From contig NZ_JAGHRJ010000004.1 in the NCBI RefSeq assembly GCF_017743865.1, positions 62,001 through 126,000 of the forward strand: DNA of 64,000 bases. The letters run 5' to 3'. The stretch is from Labrenzia sp. R4_2 (GTDB lineage Bacteria > Pseudomonadota > Alphaproteobacteria > Rhizobiales > Stappiaceae). Shown here piece by piece: positions 27,328-35,800 of the stretch (position 1 is the stretch's first letter; each line of letters opens with the position of its first letter). A program made the position numbers and the translations under genes. The notes under the pieces are model-generated. The model saw only the letters and a program-made list of their open reading frames with translations. It was not told the origin of the DNA and did not search any database.

Positions 27328-27942
27328 CTACTCATTCGATGTTACGGCAGCATCATAGGCAGTGACGATGGCCTCAGCGCGAGCTTTGACCTCATCAACC
27401 GTATATCCCGGCTTGAACAGCGCCGTCCCTATGCCAAAACCGGTCGCGCCAGCTTTTAGCCAATGTTCGAAATTGTCCGGCCCGGCTCCACCAACCGCAT
27501 AGGTCTTCGTTCCCTTCGGTAATACGGCAAGCATGGCCTTCAGCCCATTAGGACCGATGAGCGTGGCAGGGAAAAACTTCAAACCATCAGCTCCGTTGCG
27601 GAGCGCGCTGAAACACTCCGTGGGTGTCATCACACCTGGAAAGGATGACATGCCCTCCGCCTTTGTGATGCGGATGACGTCCGGATTGCAATCGGGCGAG
27701 ACGATCAATGTGCCACCGGCGGTTTTAACCTGATGAACCTGTTCAGCCTCCAGAACAGTTCCAGCACCGATTTCTGCTCGCTCGGAATAGGCTTTCGCCA
27801 TGGCCTCAATACTCTTGAGCGGCTCCGGTGAATTGAGGGGAACCTCGATCTTGGTGATACCGGCCTCTATCAAGACCTCTGTAACCGGCAAGGCCTCAGA
27901 AGGCGTTAGTCCCCGCAGGATCGCGATGATGTGTCGGCTCAT
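27328..27942 (-). CDS. dgoA: 2-dehydro-3-deoxy-6-phosphogalactonate aldolase
   Basis: A 204-residue class I aldolase of the KDPG/KDPGal family. IAILRGLTPSEALPVTEVLI carries the catalytic Glu region, EIGAGTVLEAEQV the substrate loop, and ADGLKFFPATLIGPNG the Schiff-base Lys. It cleaves 6-phospho-2-keto-3-deoxygalactonate to pyruvate and glyceraldehyde 3-phosphate, the end of the De Ley-Doudoroff route. It overlaps dgoK by 4 bp. The KDPG (Entner-Doudoroff) version is possible by sequence alone, but the adjacent kinase and galactosidases favour galactonate. Confidence 0.93.
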   Translation of the reverse strand: MSRHIIAILRGLTPSEALPVTEVLIEAGITKIEVPLNSPEPLKSIEAMAKAYSERAEIGAGTVLEAEQVHQVKTAGGTLIVSPDCNPDVIRITKAEGMSSFPGVMTPTECFSALRNGADGLKFFPATLIGPNGLKAMLAVLPKGTKTYAVGGAGPDNFEHWLKAGATGFGIGTALFKPGYTVDEVKARAEAIVTAYDAAVTSNE

Positions 27943-28859
27943 TTTGTTTCTTTCAGGTGTGTTTCATAGGCCAAGCTTAGACCCTTGACCGTATAACTTT
28001 CAGCGTCCAGCAACGCGCTCTGGTGACCAAGGATACCAAGCGCTGTTCCATAAGCTCGGGAGAGCTGATTCTTGCCTAAAATCGCAGTGTTCTGAAGATC
28101 GAACTCTGACGCGATTGCGGCAAGTTCAGCTCCGATAAGCAGACCTGAAAGGCGACCAGTCGCGGCTTCGGGAGTTTGCCCGGCAATCAGACTGGAGGCC
28201 CGAATTCCAAAGAGCTCGCCTGTCAGTCGCTCAGGCGACTTGGTGATCTCTTTGACTGCCACCTCAAAGCTTGTGTCGCAAAACCCCTCTTGCGCCAGGC
28301 TATGCTGCAGGACGGATTTGTCTTTCAAAAGGGCGAAGACTTCGCCCGTCATTGACGTGCGAAACCTGGTGATGGTCCCCTTCTCCAATACCACCCACTT
28401 GGTATGGGTGCCGGGCAGGCAGATCAGACCGGTAAATGAGGGATGGTCAGACAGAAAACCGGCAATCTGGGTTTCTTCGCCGCGCATCACATCTGCGGGC
28501 GCCATCTGTTTGATGCCGGGAAGGATGTGGACCGAAAGCCGTGGATCGGCCGGCTCCACGATTGTGGCGTTGCCGACACCGGGAGGCGCACAAGGTGTCT
28601 CACGATAAGGCGCCTCCCGCCATCCTTGCCGCGACCCGGCCATACCGCAAATGATGACAGGAGTTGTTCGGCACTCGGGCAGGCACTCGTCGATCAGCTC
28701 CAGAAGAGTGCCTTCAAAGTCTTCCGGTGCGAGTGTGCTCATTCCTCTTGCCGACGCTTTGTGCAAAACCGTATTGTTTGCAGCGTCAAGCGCCCAAATC
28801 CGCAGATTGGTTGTTCCCCAATCCGCGGCGATCCAGGCAATGTCATACTGTCCACTCAT
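27939..28859 (-). CDS. dgoK: 2-dehydro-3-deoxygalactonokinase
   Basis: A 306-residue DgoK-family sugar-acid kinase of the ASKHA fold. IAADWGTTNLRIWALDAANN at the N-terminus is the phosphate-1 motif, CGMAGSRQGWREAPY is diagnostic of the family, and FTGLICLPGTHTKWVVLEKG is the phosphate-2 region. It phosphorylates 2-keto-3-deoxygalactonate at C6 for DgoA. Overlaps of 4 bp with both neighbours (SDR upstream, dgoA downstream) show translational coupling. Confidence 0.94.
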   Translation of the reverse strand: MSGQYDIAWIAADWGTTNLRIWALDAANNTVLHKASARGMSTLAPEDFEGTLLELIDECLPECRTTPVIICGMAGSRQGWREAPYRETPCAPPGVGNATIVEPADPRLSVHILPGIKQMAPADVMRGEETQIAGFLSDHPSFTGLICLPGTHTKWVVLEKGTITRFRTSMTGEVFALLKDKSVLQHSLAQEGFCDTSFEVAVKEITKSPERLTGELFGIRASSLIAGQTPEAATGRLSGLLIGAELAAIASEFDLQNTAILGKNQLSRAYGTALGILGHQSALLDAESYTVKGLSLAYETHLKETK

Positions 28860-29620
28860 CCGGTCACCACAACCCCACCATCGACCACGAGAGACTGACC
28901 GGTCATTGCCTTGCTTGCTTTTGAGGCAAGGAACAGGACAGGATCGACCATGTCTTCAGGCGCCAATTCCTCCTTGAGACACTGGCGATCAATATGTGCA
29001 GCAAGGCCTTCCGGAGTGACCCACATGTCCTTTTGCTTTTGGGTCAGAACCCAGCCGGGCGCTATCGCGTTAACACGAATACGGTCCGGGCCAAACTCTC
29101 GCGCCAGGCTCCGGGTCAATCCGTTGATGCCCGAGTTGGCAGTTGTGTAGGCTGGGTATCCTGCGTTGCCCATCATGTAGGAAATCGATGTGAAGTTGAT
29201 GATTGATCCGCCGCCTGTTGTCCGCATACCGTTGACGACATGCTGGCAGGCAAAGAAATAGGCCTTCAGGTTGATCGCCTGGGACCAATCCCAGAAGTCC
29301 TCCTCAACTTCTTCCGTGGTGTGGCGCTTGTCATTGGCCGCGTTGTTGACAAGGACCGTGATTGGCCCGTTTGCCTTCATTGCCTCATCCATTGAGGCCT
29401 TGAGCGCACTCATGTCGGTGATATCGCACGGCAAAAACACTGGCCGGTTGCGATGTTTTTCTTCCATTTCATCGCAAAACGCAGTCGCATCGGACCGCTG
29501 CACGAAGGCAACCTTGGCCCCTTGCGCCAAGAAACCATCCGTCAGAGAGGCGCCGATGCCGGACCCACCGCCGGTGATGAAAACCGAGCTGTCTTTAAGA
29601 TCCGGAAAATTCGCGTACAT
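28856..29620 (-). CDS. SDR-family oxidoreductase with Asn in place of the catalytic Lys
   Basis: A 254-residue short-chain dehydrogenase. The dinucleotide motif is TGGGSGIG (about residue 16) and NNAAN follows in the usual place. The catalytic Ser and Tyr are present (FTSISYMMGNAGYPAYTTAN), but YxxxK reads Y-T-T-A-N: the Lys is replaced by Asn (codon AAC). It lies between the alpha-galactosidase and dgoK genes, so context suggests oxidation of D-galactose to galactonolactone. The missing Lys should lower activity or indicate an altered mechanism; it may have another role. Confidence 0.88.
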   Translation of the reverse strand: MYANFPDLKDSSVFITGGGSGIGASLTDGFLAQGAKVAFVQRSDATAFCDEMEEKHRNRPVFLPCDITDMSALKASMDEAMKANGPITVLVNNAANDKRHTTEEVEEDFWDWSQAINLKAYFFACQHVVNGMRTTGGGSIINFTSISYMMGNAGYPAYTTANSGINGLTRSLAREFGPDRIRVNAIAPGWVLTQKQKDMWVTPEGLAAHIDRQCLKEELAPEDMVDPVLFLASKASKAMTGQSLVVDGGVVVTG

Positions 29621-29667
29621 CAGTGGGTCCCTTGTGTTTGCGGCTCAATAACACCGAAATAACTTGC

Positions 29668-31749
29668 TCAATTTGGCAAACGCTGGCCTTCGACAACCCA
29701 GATTGTCTCCAGGAATCGCCAGGGTAAGGTCAGGCCATGCGACATCAAATATTGACCGCTGACCGCTAGTTCTTGATGTTTCAAGAGCGGCGCGCCACGG
29801 GACAAGCTGGGCGTCTCGTCCCGGTTCGTCAGCGTGATCTTGTAGACAGCATCTGGGTCCAGACCCGTCAAACGGATCGGGTGCGGCAGGATCTGGTCGG
29901 AAGGCCGGGTCAGGGCGGCGAAAGCTGCAAACCGGTCTCCGGTTTCCGCCACCTGTATCTCCGCGATGATGGCCAGATCGGTCGTATCGAGACGCAGGAT
30001 GTCCGCCTGCATCAACCAGTCCCGGTTGGCCTTCCACCAGTCGGTTACGGCCTTCAGCGTCCGTGCTTCATCATCGGTTAGCTCGCGCGGGTCCATTTCA
30101 AAACCCATGTGCCGCTGGGCTGCGGTCCAGGCGCGCATCGACATGCCGATCACCCGGCCTGAAGTGTGGCAGTGACGTGGACCGACATGCGATCCGGTCA
30201 CGGACGCGGGCAGGAAAAGCGCTGCATCGTGCTGAATACGTTGACGCTCCAGCGCGTCGTTGCTGTCGGATAGCCAGACCCGCTGCGTGCGTTCCAAAAT
30301 GCCGAAATCGATCCGGCCTCCGCCGGACGAGCAGCTCTCAAATTCAACATGCTGGAAGGCTCTGCGTAGCTGATCGATGAGGGTGTAGACACCCTCAGTC
30401 TGCGCCGCATCGACAACAGGCAAAACCCGGTTGTGATCCCATTTGACATAGTCAACGGCATAGCTGCCAAGAACCGCCGACATTTGGTCAAAGAGGTATT
30501 TGCGAACGTCCTCGCGGGCAATGTCGAGCACGAGCTGCTGGCGGCCCCGTGTCTGGTCTTTCGGCCCCAGGATCCAGTCCGGATGGGCGCGGTAGAGATC
30601 GCTGTCCTCATTGACCATTTCCGGCTCGTACCAGATGCCGAATTCCATGCCCAAAGACGTGATGTGGTCAATGAGCGGCGTGAGCCCATCCGGGTATTTG
30701 CGCGGATCAATGGTCCAGTCCCCAAGAGAGGACGTGTCATCGTCGCGTTTGCCGAACCAGCCGTCGTCAAGTACGAAGCGTTCCGCACCAAGCTCCGCGG
30801 CCCGGTCGGCGATGGCCTTCAGCTCATCGAGTTTGTGGCCGAAATAAACCGCTTCCCAACAATTGTAGTGCACCGGGCGCGGCGTTCGGGCGTTCTTGAC
30901 AGTCTGCGTGCGGACATGCCGCTGAAACCGGACAGCGGCCCCGTTGAAGCCATCACCAGAGTAGGTCGCATAAAGCGGCGCTGTCTCAAACGACGTGCCC
31001 TTGCGAAGGCTGGCCGACGCGTGTCCGAACTGGATCTGCCGCCGGCCATCCGCCAGTTCCTCTGCGACCATCTTATGGCCACCGGACCAGCCATAGTGAA
31101 AAACATAGGCGTCACCAGCGGTATTGGAGGTTCCAGAATGACACACGATCAAGCCCGGAAAGTGGGCATGGTCGGTCCGGCCCGTCCGGTTGTCCCGGAC
31201 GCGTACGCCGGGGGCAAAGGAAAGGCGGTTGGTCAGGAACTCCGAGCACCAGCGGCCGGAAAACTCAATCATCTCGTCAGTGTACGCCGGAACCGGCAGG
31301 ACAGGCGCGGCCAGCCAGTCGACAACGATGTCGTCATTGCTGCGAAGATGGCTTTGTAGTTTCAGGAGCGAGGTGTCGGTCGTCAGGCTAAGACCAAATG
31401 TCAGTGACAGACCGCAGTCTTCGTCAGAGTAAACCAGTGACAACTCATTGCCAGACTGCTCTTCCGATTGAAAGCTGAAGCGTGGGGCCAAAACCTTTCC
31501 AGCGGCGTCCCGTGCGGACAGACCGGTTTGACCCGGAAAGGTTCTTGAAGCTTCCGGGTTCAAACTGAGTGGAGCATTTTCATCCACCATGCCGCCGGTC
31601 ACATCCATGACCGCAGCTTCCGCCAGAACCTGCAGGTTTTCGCTCTCCGGCAGGGCCGGACCCCAGTAGACAACCTCCGGCAGACCAGCATTGCGGCATG
31701 CCAGGACCAGACTCTGATGCTGGTCGCCAAGATGCCAGGTCTTGATCAT
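29668..31749 (-). CDS. Alpha-galactosidase, glycoside hydrolase family 36
   Basis: A 693-residue GH36 enzyme. The N-terminal beta-supersandwich domain runs to about residue 300; the catalytic barrel has FVLDDGWFGKRDDD, the nucleophile Asp in DYVKWDHNR (about residue 436) and the acid/base Asp in RVWLSDSND (about 493), with the Cys-Gly segment ESCSSGGGRIDFG. The ATG at 31749 overlaps the upstream permease stop (ATGA), so the longer open frame inside that permease is rejected. No signal peptide: it hydrolyses imported melibiose- or raffinose-like sugars in the cytoplasm. Confidence 0.95.
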   Translation of the reverse strand: MIKTWHLGDQHQSLVLACRNAGLPEVVYWGPALPESENLQVLAEAAVMDVTGGMVDENAPLSLNPEASRTFPGQTGLSARDAAGKVLAPRFSFQSEEQSGNELSLVYSDEDCGLSLTFGLSLTTDTSLLKLQSHLRSNDDIVVDWLAAPVLPVPAYTDEMIEFSGRWCSEFLTNRLSFAPGVRVRDNRTGRTDHAHFPGLIVCHSGTSNTAGDAYVFHYGWSGGHKMVAEELADGRRQIQFGHASASLRKGTSFETAPLYATYSGDGFNGAAVRFQRHVRTQTVKNARTPRPVHYNCWEAVYFGHKLDELKAIADRAAELGAERFVLDDGWFGKRDDDTSSLGDWTIDPRKYPDGLTPLIDHITSLGMEFGIWYEPEMVNEDSDLYRAHPDWILGPKDQTRGRQQLVLDIAREDVRKYLFDQMSAVLGSYAVDYVKWDHNRVLPVVDAAQTEGVYTLIDQLRRAFQHVEFESCSSGGGRIDFGILERTQRVWLSDSNDALERQRIQHDAALFLPASVTGSHVGPRHCHTSGRVIGMSMRAWTAAQRHMGFEMDPRELTDDEARTLKAVTDWWKANRDWLMQADILRLDTTDLAIIAEIQVAETGDRFAAFAALTRPSDQILPHPIRLTGLDPDAVYKITLTNRDETPSLSRGAPLLKHQELAVSGQYLMSHGLTLPWRFLETIWVVEGQRLPN

Positions 31750-32594
31750 TTCACGGCCCCAAGCGTCAAACCGGCGATGAAATGCTTTTGCATCATGAAG
31801 AACATGGCAACCGGGGGCAGAGCTGCGACGATGGAGCCCGCGCTCATCAGGTGATAGGCGGCCCGGTATTGGGCATTGAATGAGGTGATCCCCGCGGTGA
31901 CCGGCTGACTTTCCACGCCTTGGGTCAGCACAATCGCCCAGAAGTAATCGTTCCAAATGAAGGTAAAGATCAGCACTGAGAGCGCCGCAATCGCCGGCTT
32001 CATCAGAGGCAGGACGACAAACCAGAAGATCCGCCATTCTGCTACGCCTTCGACCCGTGCAGCTTCGATAAGCTCAAACGGTAGGGCGCGGATGAAATTA
32101 CGCATGAAAAGCGTACAGAACCCGGTCTGGAACGCAATGTGAAACAGCACAAGTCCGGTGATCGTGTTGTAGAGTCCCAAATGCAGAGTGAGATCGCGGA
32201 CCGGGACCATGAGGATCTGGAACGGCACGAAATTGCCGGCCACGAACATGAAGAAGATCCAGATGTTGGCTCTGAACTTATAGATACCGAGCGCGAACCC
32301 AGTCATGCAGGAGAGCGCGACCGCACCGATCACGGTCGGGATCGTGATCTTGAACGAGTTCAGGAGATATTGCGGCATGTCCGATCCGGTGAAGACCAGA
32401 CCGTAATTGGTGAACCCCTCAAAAGACGACGGCCAGCCCCAATAGTTGGCATTCGCAAAATCAGCATCAGGTTTGACCGAGAAAATGGCGACGGCGATCA
32501 GGGGCAGCAGCCAGAGGATCAGCGCAAGCGGCAACAAGGTCTGATAGGTAATCTGCCAAGAGCGCGGTGTGCGTTCGATGGGTGTCGGAAACAT
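31746..32594 (-). CDS. Sugar ABC transporter permease, MalG-type
   Basis: A 282-residue carbohydrate-class (CUT1) permease with six predicted helices. The first is in LLPLALILWLLPLIAVAIFS (about residues 20-40), and the EAA loop is ELIEAARVEGVAEWRIFWFV (about residues 180-199). It overlaps the alpha-galactosidase start by 4 bp. Together with the MalF-type permease upstream it forms the channel of the galactoside importer. The ATPase is not here but in the divergent iclR operon. Confidence 0.93.
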   Translation of the reverse strand: MFPTPIERTPRSWQITYQTLLPLALILWLLPLIAVAIFSVKPDADFANANYWGWPSSFEGFTNYGLVFTGSDMPQYLLNSFKITIPTVIGAVALSCMTGFALGIYKFRANIWIFFMFVAGNFVPFQILMVPVRDLTLHLGLYNTITGLVLFHIAFQTGFCTLFMRNFIRALPFELIEAARVEGVAEWRIFWFVVLPLMKPAIAALSVLIFTFIWNDYFWAIVLTQGVESQPVTAGITSFNAQYRAAYHLMSAGSIVAALPPVAMFFMMQKHFIAGLTLGAVK

Positions 32595-32595
32595 C

Positions 32596-33507
32596 TCAGC
32601 GCGCCTTTTCTTCCTTGTACATCGACCATAGGAAGTAGGCGATGAACATCAGCATGATCAGGAAAAGGACAACCGCAATTGCCGCGCCATATCCCATCCG
32701 GAAACCGTATTCCGACAGGGCAACCTCGAACATGTAGAAGCTGAGCACGCGGCTTGCGCCAAACGGTCCGCCGTTGGTCATGATCGAGATCAGGTCAAAG
32801 GACCGGAGCGCACCGATAATGGTCACGACAAAGGCAATGAAGGTTGCCGGACGCAGCTGGGGAATGATGATGTACCAAAGCATCCGCCAGCCTTTGGCAC
32901 CATCAAGACGCCCCGCCTCGATCTGTTCTGGATCAACGGCATTTAAGCCCGTCAGATACAGGATCATGCAATACGCTGTTTGCGGCCAGAGCCCTGCAAC
33001 GATGATCCCGATGGTCACCCAATTCTCATCCCCCAGAACATTGATCGGCGGGAGACCAACAGATCCGAGCAAAACGTTCAAGATGCCGAAGGTTGGATCG
33101 TAGAACCAAGTGAAGACCAGTCCGACGACCACTTGAGAAATCACGAAGGGAAAGAAAAACAGCGACTTGTAAAGCCGGATACCAGTCACTGTCTGGTTCA
33201 AAAACAACGCAATGAAAAGGCCGGCAGGGATCGCGGCCAGATATAGAACAAGCCAAATGACGTTGTTTTTGAGGGACGTATAAAACGCGTCATCCCAGGA
33301 GAGCTCTTCGTAATTGTAAAGACCAACGAACTCCGCTTCTCCAAGTCCATCCCACTCGTAAAGCGACAAGTTGAACGACTGGAAGATTGGAAAGATGACG
33401 TAAAACAGGAAAAACAGGATTCCCGGAGCCAGAAAGAGCCAAGGCGTCAACTGTTGCTGGTTCCTGTGCCACCAAGATGTCTGGTGGCCGTCTGTCGTGT
33501 AGGCCAT
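32596..33507 (-). CDS. Sugar ABC transporter permease, MalF-type
   Basis: A 303-residue CUT1 permease. Its first helix is TPWLFLAPGILFFLFYVIFP, and the EAA loop is EAGRLDGAKGWRMLWYIIIP (about residues 190-209). I chose the ATG at 33507 (MAYTTDGHQTSWW); the frame runs further upstream through a hairpin region without a ribosome site, and even here the site is weak. It is separated from the binding-protein gene by about 100 nt with a strong hairpin, and is 1 nt from the MalG-type gene. Confidence 0.91.
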   Translation of the reverse strand: MAYTTDGHQTSWWHRNQQQLTPWLFLAPGILFFLFYVIFPIFQSFNLSLYEWDGLGEAEFVGLYNYEELSWDDAFYTSLKNNVIWLVLYLAAIPAGLFIALFLNQTVTGIRLYKSLFFFPFVISQVVVGLVFTWFYDPTFGILNVLLGSVGLPPINVLGDENWVTIGIIVAGLWPQTAYCMILYLTGLNAVDPEQIEAGRLDGAKGWRMLWYIIIPQLRPATFIAFVVTIIGALRSFDLISIMTNGGPFGASRVLSFYMFEVALSEYGFRMGYGAAIAVVLFLIMLMFIAYFLWSMYKEEKAR

Positions 33508-33567
33508 TCGGAAACTCGTTGGAAGAAATCGTCTCTGGCTCTGCCGGCTGGCAGGACAGCAGGTTAA

Positions 33568-33591
33568 GGCAGGGTGCCGAAACACCCTGCC
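33568..33591 (-). other. Intercistronic hairpin after the galactoside binding-protein gene
   Basis: GGCAGGGTG (33568-33576) and CACCCTGCC (33583-33591) form a perfect 9-bp stem with a 6-nt loop, 19 nt past the binding-protein stop on the minus strand. Only TTAA follows it, so it is probably a partial terminator or 3'-end protector that raises binding-protein mRNA over permease mRNA. Confidence 0.68.
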
Positions 33592-33609
33592 CGTTTCATC
33601 AGATCGGAG

Positions 33610-34872
33610 TTAGTCCTTGTAGATGCGCTTGGCCGACCGGTCCAAACGGGCCAGGATCTTGTCCAGATTGTCCGGCTTGACCATGAACTCCTGCATGCCC
33701 TCCATGGCAACTTTTGCCATTTCAGCCGGAGCATCCCGATCGAAGAACTGCGCAACACCGCCTGGCGAGTTTGTCGACAGCATTTCAAATCCCTGTTCCA
33801 GGAACTTGTCCTGATCGACGGAGGATTTGGCGTTCACCGGAAGCTGGCCAAGGTTCTTGCCGTCGTTGATCCATGTTTGGACGTCCGGAGACACCACATA
33901 TTTCAGGAACTCGCGGGCATTTTCTTTGTTCTGCGCATTGGCCGGAATGTGGAAGGTATCGGTTGGCGCATCCTCGGCCTTTTCAATACCCGGCGTGATT
34001 TCGACAAACTGATAGAAATCCAGTTGATCATCGGTGAGGCCGGCATCGCGCAGCGGTGCAACGGCGAAATTGCCCATCAGGTATGCAGCAGCGTCGCCCT
34101 GAACCATGAACGGCAAAGCTTCCTGCCAGCTGTAGGTCTGGTGATTGTCGATGAAGGCGCCCATGTCGATGAGTTCGCGCCAATTGGCGAATGTCGCCCG
34201 GACCTTTTCGGAATCCCACTTTTCCTTGCCCTGCAGCAGATCCATATGGAAATCGAAGCCATTGGTGCGCATGTTCAAGTAGTCGAACCAGCCACCAGCC
34301 GTCCAAAGGAACTTGGTGCCGATCGTGTAGCACTTTTTGCCAGCATCAATGATCTTCTGGCAGTTGGCTTTTTCCTCTTCCCAAGTGGTCGGCTCAGTAA
34401 GGCCCAGCTCGTCGAAGATGTCTTTCCGGTAGTAAACACCCCATTGATAGTAGGTGTAAGGCACACCCCACTGCTTGCCATCGATGGTCAGCGCACCTTT
34501 TGTGGATGCAAGGTTTTCACCGATTTCGGTGCCATCCCACAGGTCGGACACATCTTCGAACAGCCCAGCTTCGACATAGGGGCGCATCCGGTTTGCCGCA
34601 TACCAGGTCGCAACATCCGGAGCGTTCGCCGTCAGAAAGTTGCGGATCTGAGTCTTGTAAGCTTCCCGGTCAATCACTGTGGTCTCAATGTTGAGATCCG
34701 GATTTTCTGCCTGGAAATCGGCAATCATCTTTTCCATCGTCGCCCGGGGAGCCGGGTTGGATGTATCCAAGAAGATTTTGAGATCACCGGTCAGGCCGTC
34801 AGCAAATGCGCCGCCGGTCGCCGTTGCAAAAAATGCAAGAGCCGCCGCGGACGTCTTCAACATGGAACGCAT
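33610..34872 (-). CDS. Sugar ABC transporter substrate-binding protein
   Basis: A 420-residue family 1 solute-binding protein. The signal peptide (about residues 1-25, MRSMLKTSAAALAFFATATG then GAFA) directs it to the periplasm. DLKIFLDTSNPAPRATMEKM and PDVATWYAANRMRPYVEAGL fit carbohydrate-binding members. GGGAGGAAACC precedes the ATG at 34872. First gene of the nine-gene galactoside operon; the divergent iclR-ATPase operon completes the importer. Galactosides are the likely ligands from the two galactosidases downstream. Confidence 0.94.
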   Translation of the reverse strand: MRSMLKTSAAALAFFATATGGAFADGLTGDLKIFLDTSNPAPRATMEKMIADFQAENPDLNIETTVIDREAYKTQIRNFLTANAPDVATWYAANRMRPYVEAGLFEDVSDLWDGTEIGENLASTKGALTIDGKQWGVPYTYYQWGVYYRKDIFDELGLTEPTTWEEEKANCQKIIDAGKKCYTIGTKFLWTAGGWFDYLNMRTNGFDFHMDLLQGKEKWDSEKVRATFANWRELIDMGAFIDNHQTYSWQEALPFMVQGDAAAYLMGNFAVAPLRDAGLTDDQLDFYQFVEITPGIEKAEDAPTDTFHIPANAQNKENAREFLKYVVSPDVQTWINDGKNLGQLPVNAKSSVDQDKFLEQGFEMLSTNSPGGVAQFFDRDAPAEMAKVAMEGMQEFMVKPDNLDKILARLDRSAKRIYKD

Positions 34873-34888
34873 GGTTTCCTCCCTTAAG

Positions 34889-34905
34889 GTTCCATTATTT
34901 GAAAC
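34889..34905. promoter_or_regulatory. Imperfect inverted repeat, candidate IclR operator
   Basis: GTTCCA and TGAAAC flank a 5-bp A+T spacer (one mismatch from perfect symmetry) in the 120-bp gap between the binding-protein gene and iclR. A further short symmetric stretch AAAC-TTA-GTTT overlaps its right edge. IclR-type repressors bind such short inverted repeats, but the support here is only position and symmetry. Confidence 0.4.
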
Positions 34906-34992
34906 TTAGTTTTGTATATTGATACCTTGCGGGTGAGCGGTTACGTTGTCAACAGGCTCGACGACAAGAAACGGGTCAGGAGGAGAGCTCAC

Positions 34993-35772
34993 ATGAACAA
35001 ACACACCACCGGAGATGGGACGGTCGGCAAAGCGCTTGATGTGCTGGAGATGGTGTCAGCCAAGGGCCGGCCGGTCCGATTCTCCGAATTGCTCAATGAA
35101 AGCCCCCTGCCCAAGGCAACCCTCTACCGGCTGCTGCAAACCCTGGTGAGCCAAGGCATGCTCTCCTACGGCGATGAGCAGCAGACCTATGCGTTGGGTA
35201 TCCGCCTTGTCCGGCTCGCCCATCAGGCCTGGCGCCAAAGTTCCATTGCACCGATTGCGCGGCCCATCGTTTCCGCTTTGTCAGAGACCGTCGGTGAAAC
35301 GGTGCACCTTGCGCAACTGGACAACGGGCAAGTGCTTTATGTCGACAAACGCAACGCAAAAGATCCGATCGACATGTATTCCCAAGCGGGAAAAGTCGGC
35401 CCTGGATACTGCACGGGGGTCGGCAAGGTCCTGATGGCGTTTCTCGAGCCAGGTGAACTCGATCAGGTGATCGCCAAACAATCCTTCTATCGCTACACCC
35501 CGGCAACGCTGGCCGACGAAGCCTCTCTGCGCGCTGATTTGGACACTATCCGCCAAGAGGGAATTGCTTACGATCGGGAAGAGCATGAACCGGAAATCAT
35601 CTGTATCGCAGCACCGATTATGTCACCAAAGGGCCGTCCGATTGGCGCGCTTTCGGTGACAACATCCACCCGGCGCAAAAGCCTTGATGAATTGAACGAA
35701 GCAAAGCCTGCGCTCTTGAAGGCTGCATCCGATATTGCCGCAGCTGTCTCGGACTGGCAGTTTCCAGGATAA
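34993..35772 (+). CDS. IclR-family transcriptional regulator
   Basis: A 259-residue IclR-type regulator. The N-terminal winged helix (about residues 8-70) contains VGKALDVLEMVSAKGRPVRF and LPKATLYRLLQTLVSQGML; the C-terminal GAF-like ligand domain contains VHLAQLDNGQVLYVDKR and CTGVGKVLMAF. The ATG at 34993 follows an excellent AGGAGAG site; the frame is open to 34912 but that stretch is leader. It is divergent from the galactoside operon and 28 nt upstream of the importer's ATPase gene, so it very probably controls both. Confidence 0.93.
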   Translation: MNKHTTGDGTVGKALDVLEMVSAKGRPVRFSELLNESPLPKATLYRLLQTLVSQGMLSYGDEQQTYALGIRLVRLAHQAWRQSSIAPIARPIVSALSETVGETVHLAQLDNGQVLYVDKRNAKDPIDMYSQAGKVGPGYCTGVGKVLMAFLEPGELDQVIAKQSFYRYTPATLADEASLRADLDTIRQEGIAYDREEHEPEIICIAAPIMSPKGRPIGALSVTTSTRRKSLDELNEAKPALLKAASDIAAAVSDWQFPG

Positions 35773-35800
35773 TTGTTCCCAGGGAGGAGAGAAGAACTTC

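Noticed and set aside
30433-31359. A 308-codon open frame antisense to the alpha-galactosidase
   Set aside because: The GH36 active-site motifs are on the other strand; the antisense product has no family features.
33574-34887. A 437-codon open frame on the plus strand across the sugar-binding-protein gene
   Set aside because: It lies fully antisense to a protein with signal peptide, ribosome site and clear family motifs; its own translation shows no domain.
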